Of a stretch of DNA of 64,000 bases, positions 58,129-64,000 are shown piece by piece (the stretch's first letter is position 1; every line of letters starts with the position of its first letter). This stretch comes from Tistrella mobilis KA081020-065 (GTDB lineage Bacteria; Pseudomonadota; Alphaproteobacteria; Tistrellales; Tistrellaceae), in NCBI RefSeq assembly GCF_000264455.2, contig NC_017956.1, positions 2,834,001 to 2,898,000 of the forward strand. Direction: 5' to 3'. Made by a program: the position numbers and the translations under genes. The notes beneath the pieces were generated by a model. It saw nothing but the letters and a program-made list of their open reading frames with translations. It ran no database searches and was not told the DNA's origin.

Positions 58129-59468
58129 GACCGCCGTCCTTTGAGTCGGGCCTTCTTGATCAGCCCTTCATACTGGTGTGCCAGCAGGTGGGACTGGATC
58201 TGGGCCACGGTGTCGATGGTGACGTTGACCACGATCAGCAGGCTGGTGCCGCCGAAATAGAACGGAACCGAGTACTCGCTGATCAGAATTTCGGGGAGCG
58301 CGCAGACCGCTGCGATATAGGCCGCGCCGATCACGGTCAGACGGGTGAGGACGTGATCGAGGTAATCTGCCGTGTTCTTGCCCGGCCGGATGCCCGGAAT
58401 GAAGCCGCCATGCTTGCGCAGGTTGTCGGCCGTCTCTTCCGGGTTGAAGACGATGGCGGTGTAGAAGAAGCAGAAGAACAGGATCGCGCCGACATAGAGC
58501 GCCAGGTAGAGCGGCTGGCCATGGGCCAGGTTCGCCGTCAGCCAGGTCAGCCATGCGGGACCGCCGGTGGCGTTGAAGCTCGCGATGGTGGTCGGCAGCA
58601 ACAGGATCGAGCTGGCGAAGATCGGCGGGATCACGCCGGCGGTGTTGAGCTTCAGCGGCAGATGCGAGCTCTCGCCACCATAGATCCGGTTGCCGACCTG
58701 GCGCTTGGGATACTGCACCACGATCCGGCGCTGGGCCCGCTCCATGAACACGATGAAGGTGATCACGGCGACCGACATGATCAGCAGCGCCAGGATGAAG
58801 CCGGTCGACAGCGCGCCGGTGCGGCCCAGTTCCAGCATGCGGGCCAGCGCGCCGGGCAGCTCGGCCACAATGCCGGTGAAGATGATCAGAGAGATGCCGT
58901 TGCCGACGCCACGGGCGGTGATCTGCTCGCCCAGCCACATCAGGAACATCGTGCCGCCGACCAGCGTGATCACGGTCGCGGCGCGGAAATAGGCGCCGGG
59001 GTCGGCCACGGCGGACATGCCGCCGGCCTGCAGCCCTTCAAGGCCCACCGAGATGCCGTAGGCCTGCACGATCGCCAGCGCCACCGTGCCGTAGCGGGTG
59101 TACTGGTTCAGCAGCTTGCGCCCGCTCTCGCCCTCCTTCTTCAAGGCCGCGAAACTCGGCAGAACCGCGGTCAGCAGCTGCACGATGATCGAGGCCGAGA
59201 TGTAGGGCATCACGGTGAGCGCGAAGATGGTCATGCGACCGAGCGCGCCGCCGGCGAAGACGTTGAACATGCCGAGAATGCCGCCGGCGTTCTGATTGAA
59301 CACGTCGGCGAGCACGGCGGGATTGATCCCCGGCACCGGGATATAGGTGCCCAGGCGATAGACCAGCAGCGCGCCCAGGGTGAACCAGAGCCGCTTCTTC
59401 AGTTCCGTGGCCTTGCCGAAGGCCGCGAAATTCAGGCTGCCCGCAAGTTGGTCGGCGGAGGACGCCAT
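58125..59468 (-). CDS. secY: Protein translocase subunit SecY
   Basis: This 447-residue, ten-helix core of the Sec channel begins after a short N-terminus with NFAAFGKATELKKRLWFTLG. The lateral-gate and plug regions have YIPVPGINPAVL. The cytoplasmic loop has NPEETADNLRKHGGFIPGIR, a family hallmark. The ATG at 59468 has GGGAG upstream. A 229-base spacer with two hairpins separates it from rplO. Confidence 0.98.
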   Translation of the reverse strand: MASSADQLAGSLNFAAFGKATELKKRLWFTLGALLVYRLGTYIPVPGINPAVLADVFNQNAGGILGMFNVFAGGALGRMTIFALTVMPYISASIIVQLLTAVLPSFAALKKEGESGRKLLNQYTRYGTVALAIVQAYGISVGLEGLQAGGMSAVADPGAYFRAATVITLVGGTMFLMWLGEQITARGVGNGISLIIFTGIVAELPGALARMLELGRTGALSTGFILALLIMSVAVITFIVFMERAQRRIVVQYPKRQVGNRIYGGESSHLPLKLNTAGVIPPIFASSILLLPTTIASFNATGGPAWLTWLTANLAHGQPLYLALYVGAILFFCFFYTAIVFNPEETADNLRKHGGFIPGIRPGKNTADYLDHVLTRLTVIGAAYIAAVCALPEILISEYSVPFYFGGTSLLIVVNVTIDTVAQIQSHLLAHQYEGLIKKARLKGRRS

Positions 59469-59551
59469 CGCGGATGCGCTCCCGGCTTGAAGATGGGGAT
59501 CAGGAATGTCGCGGCCGGGGTCGTCCCCCGTCCGCGGACACACAGGTCGTC

Positions 59552-59617
59552 GAGTGGTCCATGGCGTCGCCCGGGCCACTCACATTCCAGGGCCGCGGCT
59601 ACCGCGGTCCGGGAATG
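59552..59617 (-). other. Tandem hairpins in the rplO-secY spacer
   Basis: A nine-base stem (59552-59560 with 59573-59581, one G-U pair) is followed at once by a 16-base stem around a CTA loop (59583-59598 with 59602-59617, one mismatch and one G-U). Both are in the only long gap of the spc operon. They may set secY level through attenuation or RNA processing. Confidence 0.55.
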
Positions 59618-59697
59618 CGAGCGCGGGCAACCATCCCCCGGTCAGGACCGGCGGACGGTCACCCGTCAAGCCTGCTCGACGCAAGCCCCGGCCTGGA

Positions 59698-60180
59698 TCA
59701 GGCCTGGGCCTCGTCGGCCACCGGCGCCGCCGGCAGCTCGACCTTGCCGCCGGCCTTCTCCACCGCTTCCACGGCCGCCGCAGAGGCGCCGCTGACGCGG
59801 ATGGTGACGGCTGCGGTGATCTCGCCCTTGGCGAGGAGGCGCACGCCGTCGCGGATGCGACGCACGAGGCCCGCCTCGATCAGGGCCGCTTCGGTGATCT
59901 CGGTGCCGAGCTTGCCGGCATCGATCGCCTTCTGGATGCGACCCAGATTGACATGGACGAAATCGTTACGGAAGGGCGCATTGGTGAAACCACGGCGCGG
60001 AAGGCGACGATGCAGCGGCATCTGACCGCCCTCGAAGCCCTTGATCGCCACGCCGCTGCGCGCCTTCGCACCCTTGTGGCCCTTGCCGGCAGTCTTGCCG
60101 GTGCCGGAGCCGGGGCCGCGACCGATGCGCTTGCGGTCCTTGGTCGCGCCGGGATTGTCCCTGAGCTCGTTGAGCTTCAT
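59698..60180 (-). CDS. rplO: Ribosomal protein L15
   Basis: This 160-residue 50S protein has [20 protein letters not shown], then [20 protein letters not shown] and [17 protein letters not shown]-terminal extension VADEAQA is slightly longer than usual. The ATG is at 60180, with 56 bases after rpmD. Confidence 0.98.
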   Translation of the reverse strand: MKLNELRDNPGATKDRKRIGRGPGSGTGKTAGKGHKGAKARSGVAIKGFEGGQMPLHRRLPRRGFTNAPFRNDFVHVNLGRIQKAIDAGKLGTEITEAALIEAGLVRRIRDGVRLLAKGEITAAVTIRVSGASAAAVEAVEKAGGKVELPAAPVADEAQA

Positions 60181-60236
60181 GACACGGCTGTTCCTTGCGT
60201 TCGTGTGTCTGGGGAAGGAAGCCCGGGGTCACCCCC

Positions 60237-60431
60237 TCAGGCCACCTCCTCCACCACCACGAGATGGGCCACCTTGGCGATCATGCCGCGCACCGAGGGG
60301 GTATCCTCGAGCACCCGGCTGCGATGCCGCTTGTTGAGGCCCAGACCGATCAGCGTCTGGCGCTGGTAGTCGGGACGGCCGATCGGGCTGCCGATCTGGG
60401 TCACCTTCACCTGCTTCTTCGCCTCGGACAT
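60237..60431 (-). CDS. rpmD: Ribosomal protein L30
   Basis: This 64-residue 50S protein has [20 protein letters not shown] and [20 protein letters not shown]. The start ATG 60431 lies five bases after the rpsE stop. The nine-residue upstream frame extension is disregarded. Confidence 0.97.
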   Translation of the reverse strand: MSEAKKQVKVTQIGSPIGRPDYQRQTLIGLGLNKRHRSRVLEDTPSVRGMIAKVAHLVVVEEVA

Positions 60432-60436
60432 GGATC

Positions 60437-61000
60437 TCACTCCTTGCCCGCGGCAGCAGCGGCGGCCTGGCCGTCGCGGCGCCCGATGATGTCGCTGACC
60501 TTGCGGCCGCGGCGGCGGGCAACCTCACGCGGCGACTGCACGGCCTTGAGGCCGTCGAAGGTCGCCTTGATGAGATTGTAGGGGTTCGAGGTGCCGTGGC
60601 TCTTCGCCACGACGTCCGCGACACCCAGACTCTCCAGCACCGCGCGCATCGGGCCGCCGGCGATGATGCCGGTGCCCGGAGGGGCCGCGCGCATCAGGAT
60701 CCGGCCGGCACCGAAATGCCCGTCGATGTCGTGGTGGAGCGTGCGGCCCTCGCGAAGCGGAACGCGGATCATGCCGCGCTTCGCCTTCTCGGTGGCCTTG
60801 CGGATTGCCTCGGGGACCTCGCGGGCCTTGCCCTGGCCGAAACCGACCCGGCCACGACCGTCACCGACAACCACCAGCGCGGCAAAGCCGAACCGGCGAC
60901 CGCCCTTCACCACCTTCGCGACGCGATTGATGGTGACGAGCTTGTCGATGAACTCGCCATCTTCCTCGCGAGGCTTGCGCTCGTTTTCCGTGCGTGCCAT
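60437..61000 (-). CDS. rpsE: Ribosomal protein S5
   Basis: This 187-residue 30S protein has its double-stranded-RNA-like N-terminal half ([20 protein letters not shown]) and [20 protein letters not shown]. The C-terminal half has [20 protein letters not shown] and [20 protein letters not shown]. The ATG is at 61000, 13 bases after rplR. Confidence 0.98.
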   Translation of the reverse strand: MARTENERKPREEDGEFIDKLVTINRVAKVVKGGRRFGFAALVVVGDGRGRVGFGQGKAREVPEAIRKATEKAKRGMIRVPLREGRTLHHDIDGHFGAGRILMRAAPPGTGIIAGGPMRAVLESLGVADVVAKSHGTSNPYNLIKATFDGLKAVQSPREVARRRGRKVSDIIGRRDGQAAAAAAGKE

Positions 61001-61013
61001 GCGTTCGGCCCCC

Positions 61014-61373
61014 TCAGAACGACAGCCCGCCCTCGCGGGCGGCGTCGGCCAGCGCCTTCACGCGGCCATGATAGATGTAGCCACCGCGGTCGAAGACCAC
61101 CTCGGTCACGCCGCTTGCCGCGGCGCGCGAGGCGATCAGCTTGCCGACCGCCTTGGCGGCTTCGATGCCCGCACCGTTCTTCAGCTCGCCCTTGAGCTCG
61201 CTGTCGAGGGTGGAGGCCGAAGCCAGGGTCACGCCCTGCACATCGTCGATGATCTGGGCGTAGATATTCAGATTGGAGCGGTAGACGCTCAGCCGCGGAC
61301 GGCCGTGCGACTTCTTGCGCAGCTGCGTACGCACACGCCGCTTGCGCCGCTCGAAGAGCGAATTCGCGTTCAT
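61014..61373 (-). CDS. rplR: Ribosomal protein L18
   Basis: This 119-residue 5S-rRNA-binding protein has [35 protein letters not shown] and the C-terminal [20 protein letters not shown] with REGGLSF. The ATG is at 61373, 14 bases after rplF. Confidence 0.98.
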   Translation of the reverse strand: MNANSLFERRKRRVRTQLRKKSHGRPRLSVYRSNLNIYAQIIDDVQGVTLASASTLDSELKGELKNGAGIEAAKAVGKLIASRAAASGVTEVVFDRGGYIYHGRVKALADAAREGGLSF

Positions 61374-61387
61374 GCCCCTGCGGCTCC

Positions 61388-61921
61388 TTACTTCTTCTTG
61401 CCTTCCTTGCGGACGATGATCTCGTCCTCGTACTTGACGCCCTTGCCCTTATAGGGCTCGGGCGACCGGAAGGACCGGATCTCGGCGGCAATCTGACCGA
61501 CGCGCTGCTTGTCGATGCCAGAGATGGCGAGCGCGGTCGGCTTTTCAGCCTTGATCTCGATGTCCGCCGGAACGGCGTACTTGATGTCGTGGCTGTAGCC
61601 GAGCTGCAGGGTCAGCAGCTTGCCGTCAACAGCGGCGCGGTAACCGACGCCGTTGATGTCGAGCTTCACGGTGAAGCCTTCCGACACACCCTTCACCATA
61701 TTGGCGACGAGGGTGCGCGAGAGGCCCCACATGGCGCGGCCGCGGCGTTCGTCGTTGGCCGGCGCGACGACGACCTTGCCGTCCTCGAGCGCGACGTTCA
61801 CGTCCGACGGCAGGGTCCGCTCGAGCGCGCCGAGCTTGCCCTTCACGCGGACGGTGTTGCCGTCGACGGCCACTTCGACGCCCTGGGGCACCGCAACCGG
61901 ATTCTTACCGATACGCGACAT
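61388..61921 (-). CDS. rplF: Ribosomal protein L6
   Basis: This 177-residue 50S protein begins [16 protein letters not shown]. It has [20 protein letters not shown] and the C-terminal family block [19 protein letters not shown]. The ATG is at 61921, 11 bases after rpsH. Confidence 0.98.
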   Translation of the reverse strand: MSRIGKNPVAVPQGVEVAVDGNTVRVKGKLGALERTLPSDVNVALEDGKVVVAPANDERRGRAMWGLSRTLVANMVKGVSEGFTVKLDINGVGYRAAVDGKLLTLQLGYSHDIKYAVPADIEIKAEKPTALAISGIDKQRVGQIAAEIRSFRSPEPYKGKGVKYEDEIIVRKEGKKK

Positions 61922-61932
61922 GGGACGTCTCC

Positions 61933-62331
61933 TCAGAACACCTTGCAGAGAACCTCACCGCCAACATTGGCGGTGCGGGCCTCCGCGTCGGACATGACGC
62001 CACGGGGGGTCGAGAGGATCTGGATGCCGAGGCCGTTATAGTGCTTCGGCAGGGCCTTGATCGACGAATAGACGCGGCGACCGGGGCGGGAAACGCGGCC
62101 GATTTCGCGGATGGCGGGCTCGCCGTCCACATACTTCAGCGCGATCTCGAACACCGGCTTGCCTTCAGACGACTCGCTGCGCTCGTAGCCACGGATGTAG
62201 CCCTCGCGGGTCAGCACGTCGAGCACCCAACCGCGCAGCTTCGAGGCCGGGCACAGAGTCGTCGACTTGCGCGCCAGCTGAGCGTTGCGGATACGGGTGA
62301 TCATATCGCCGAGGGGATCGGTCATGGACAT
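61933..62331 (-). CDS. rpsH: Ribosomal protein S8
   Basis: This 132-residue 30S protein begins with [20 protein letters not shown]. The C-terminus has [19 protein letters not shown] with GGEVLCKVF, as expected. The ATG at 62331 is taken as start. A second ATG two codons later (62325) is equally possible. S8 proteins can repress their own operon by binding spc mRNA near rplE, and I did not find a confident mimic site. Confidence 0.98.
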   Translation of the reverse strand: MSMTDPLGDMITRIRNAQLARKSTTLCPASKLRGWVLDVLTREGYIRGYERSESSEGKPVFEIALKYVDGEPAIREIGRVSRPGRRVYSSIKALPKHYNGLGIQILSTPRGVMSDAEARTANVGGEVLCKVF

Positions 62332-62347
62332 ATCCGGTCCTCCTCTC

Positions 62348-62653
62348 TTACCAGCTCGACTTCGTCATGCCGGGGATCTGCCCCTGCGACGCCAGGTCGC
62401 GGAGCGCCACGCGGCACAGCTGCAGCTTGCGGTACACCGCACGGGGGCGGCCGGTCAGCGCGCACCGGTTCCGGATGCGGGTCTTCGAGCCGTTGCGCGG
62501 GAGGGCGGCGAGCTTCAGGGTCGCCGCGAAACGCTCCTCGGGCGACAGCTCACGATCGTCAACCACCGCCTTCAGGGCAGCGCGCTTGTTCGCAAAACGC
62601 GCAACCAGCTGCTCGCGGTGCTTGTTCTTCTGGACGGCACTGGTCTTGGCCAT
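62348..62653 (-). CDS. rpsN: Ribosomal protein S14, long zinc-free form
   Basis: This 101-residue 30S protein has [20 protein letters not shown] and [20 protein letters not shown]. It lacks the CXXC pairs of the short zinc-binding form. The ATG is at 62653, 21 bases after rplE. Confidence 0.98.
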   Translation of the reverse strand: MAKTSAVQKNKHREQLVARFANKRAALKAVVDDRELSPEERFAATLKLAALPRNGSKTRIRNRCALTGRPRAVYRKLQLCRVALRDLASQGQIPGMTKSSW

Positions 62654-62674
62654 AATCGCCTCGCTTGCCGTTGC

Positions 62675-63214
62675 TCAGTTCACGAAGGGCATCTTGAAGG
62701 CGGCAAGAAGCGCCTTCGCCTCGGCATCCGTCTTGGCCGTCGTCGCGAAGACGATGTCCATGCCCCGGACGGTATCGACCTTGTCGTACTCGATCTCGGG
62801 GAAGACGATCTGCTCTTTGAGGCCCATGGCATAATTGCCACGCCCGTCGAACGACTTGCCGTTCAGCCCGCGGAAGTCGCGGACGCGCGGCAGAGCGATG
62901 GTGACGAGACGATCCAGGAACTCGTACATCCGATCGCGGCGCAGCGTCACCTTGACGCCGATCGCCATGCCCTCGCGCAGCTTGAAGCCGGCGATCGACT
63001 TCGAGGCGCGGGTCACGACGGGCTTCTGGCCGGTGATCTTGGCCAGATCGGTCACGACGCCGTTGATCTTCTTCTGATCGCCAACCGCCTCGCCGACGCC
63101 CACATTCAGGACGATCTTATCGAGACGGGGGATCTCCATGACGTTCGCGTAGCTGAACTGCTCGCGCAGCTGCGGGCGAACCTCGTTAACGTAGTACTCG
63201 TACAAGCGTGCCAT
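62675..63214 (-). CDS. rplE: Ribosomal protein L5
   Basis: This 179-residue 5S-rRNA-associated protein begins [20 protein letters not shown]. It has [20 protein letters not shown] and [20 protein letters not shown]. The ATG at 63214 gives the standard length. A TTG seven codons upstream would extend it into rplX and is rejected. Confidence 0.98.
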   Translation of the reverse strand: MARLYEYYVNEVRPQLREQFSYANVMEIPRLDKIVLNVGVGEAVGDQKKINGVVTDLAKITGQKPVVTRASKSIAGFKLREGMAIGVKVTLRRDRMYEFLDRLVTIALPRVRDFRGLNGKSFDGRGNYAMGLKEQIVFPEIEYDKVDTVRGMDIVFATTAKTDAEAKALLAAFKMPFVN

Positions 63215-63231
63215 TTTGGGCTGCTCCGCCG

Positions 63232-63549
63232 TCAACGATCGATCTGCTCGCCGGACCGCTTGGCGACGCGCACCTTACGGCCATCTTCGAGCGTGGTAAA
63301 ACCGACGCGGGTCGGCTTGCCGTCCTTGGGGTCGGCGATCGCGACGTTCGACAGGTGCAGCGACGCTTCCTTCTCCACGATACCGCCGGGATTGCCCGGC
63401 TTGGGAGCGGTGTGCCGCTTGACGAGGTTAACGCCCTGAACGACGACGCGGTTCTCCTTGGGGAGAACCTGCGCAACCGTCCCGGCCTTGCCCTTGTCAC
63501 GCCCGGTCAAAACGACGACGTTGTCGCCTTTCTTGATCTTGGCTGCCAT
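63232..63549 (-). CDS. rplX: Ribosomal protein L24
   Basis: This 105-residue 50S assembly initiator has a KOW motif, [20 protein letters not shown], followed by [20 protein letters not shown]. The ATG at 63549 shares one base with the rplN stop (TGATG). Confidence 0.98.
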   Translation of the reverse strand: MAAKIKKGDNVVVLTGRDKGKAGTVAQVLPKENRVVVQGVNLVKRHTAPKPGNPGGIVEKEASLHLSNVAIADPKDGKPTRVGFTTLEDGRKVRVAKRSGEQIDR

Positions 63550-63917
63550 CAGAGGACCTCGGGGGCCAGAGAGATGATCTTCATGAACTTCTTGCCGCGG
63601 AGCTCGCGGGTGACCGGCCCGAAGATACGGGTACCGATCGGCTCGCCATGCTTGTTGATGAGCACGGCGGCATTGCGGTCGAAGCGGATGGCGGTGCCGT
63701 CCGGACGACGCAGCTCCTTGGCGGTACGAACGACCACCGCACGGTGGACGTCGCCCTTCTTCACCTTACCACGCGGAATCGCCTCCTTCACGGAGACGAC
63801 GATCACGTCGCCGACACGCGCGACGCGGCGACGCGAACCGCCGAGAACGCGGATGCACATCACACGCCGGGCGCCGCTGTTGTCCGCCACTTCCAGATTG
63901 GTTTCGGTCTGGATCAC
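63549..63917 (-). CDS. rplN: Ribosomal protein L14
   Basis: This 122-residue 50S protein starts with GTG at 63917 ([20 protein letters not shown]). It has [20 protein letters not shown] and ends [12 protein letters not shown]. The stop overlaps the rplX start by one base. It follows rpsQ by 32 bases. Confidence 0.98.
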   Translation of the reverse strand: MIQTETNLEVADNSGARRVMCIRVLGGSRRRVARVGDVIVVSVKEAIPRGKVKKGDVHRAVVVRTAKELRRPDGTAIRFDRNAAVLINKHGEPIGTRIFGPVTRELRGKKFMKIISLAPEVL

Positions 63918-63949
63918 GGGACCGTTCCTTAATCAGCAGGGGCCGGGCT

Positions 63950-64000
63950 TCATTCGCCGTCAGCGACGACCGTCCAGCGCTTGCGCTTGGAGATCGGAGC
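63950..64000 (-). CDS. rpsQ: Ribosomal protein S17 (C-terminal fragment, gene runs off the window)
   Basis: The last 16 codons and a TGA stop are present, reading PISKRKRWTVVADGE, which fits the C-terminal tail of S17. Position directly before rplN in the spc order confirms it. The start lies beyond the window end. Confidence 0.85.
   Translation of the reverse strand, partial: APISKRKRWTVVADGE

Overview
The window comes from a high-GC alphaproteobacterium. The evidence is a divK-pleD pair in the Caulobacter arrangement, an EipB (DUF1849) envelope protein, an ATP12-type chaperone, and a spc/alpha ribosomal block that carries secY and adk but no rpmJ. Codon third positions are strongly G/C and GTG starts are common (rplN, adk, rpsM, rpoA, a LysR gene). 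A Rhodospirillales-like or Tistrella-like organism fits, but I cannot fix the genus from sequence alone. I see no insertion sequence, prophage, tRNA, rRNA or CRISPR array. This is chromosomal core with a metabolic accessory segment.

Positions 1-8075 hold pleD (cut by the window edge), divK, a ROK sugar kinase, DNA polymerase IV, a hotdog thioesterase, eipB, aguB (N-carbamoylputrescine amidase) and a FadL-type porin. Upstream of the porin lies a TATAAT box overlapping a 16-base palindrome of LiuR type. Positions 8119-26250 form an 18 kb run on the minus strand. Read in the direction of transcription it encodes a thioesterase, isovaleryl-CoA dehydrogenase, thiolase, a second acyl-CoA dehydrogenase, a glutathione-dependent isomerase-like protein, methylcrotonyl-CoA carboxylase beta, methylglutaconyl-CoA hydratase, methylcrotonyl-CoA carboxylase alpha (with a one-base frameshift), HMG-CoA lyase, an SLC13-type carrier, a MarR regulator, leucine dehydrogenase, a MaoC-Pta fusion, acetate kinase, and an AguA-like protein that has lost its catalytic motifs. 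Together these outline leucine/isovalerate breakdown to acetoacetate, acetyl-CoA and acetate. A LysR gene diverges from the head of the run.

Positions 26607-36780 hold the LysR gene, a small exported protein, a GlxA-like regulator divergent from an isonitrile-hydratase-like DJ-1 protein, a Bcr/CflA-type exporter, and a FecI-FecR-TonB receptor set of heme/hemoglobin receptor type with a Fur-like box. A YbjN protein and a membrane acyltransferase follow. Positions 36762-44610 hold mgtE, maeB, lipB, bioY, a DUF2937 protein, acylphosphatase and a GlcD-type flavoprotein. Positions 44822-48666 are pccA, a 2TM-domain gene and pccB, preceded by an array of dyad elements. These would handle propionyl-CoA from valine and isoleucine.

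Positions 48942-53095 are five genes (rarA, crcB, RluA-type synthase, HAD phosphatase, ATP12) joined by four-base ATGA overlaps. A Do-type protease follows. From 54808 to the end, on the minus strand, lies the ribosomal block rpsQ(partial)-rplN-rplX-rplE-rpsN-rpsH-rplF-rplR-rpsE-rpmD-rplO-secY-adk-rpsM-rpsK-rpoA-rplQ, with a near-consensus sigma70 promoter between adk and rpsM. The observations I rate most worth checking are the catalytically dead AguA paralogue, the isomerase inside the leucine operon, the mccA frameshift that accidentally joins mvaB, and the operator-like arrays before fadL and pccB.
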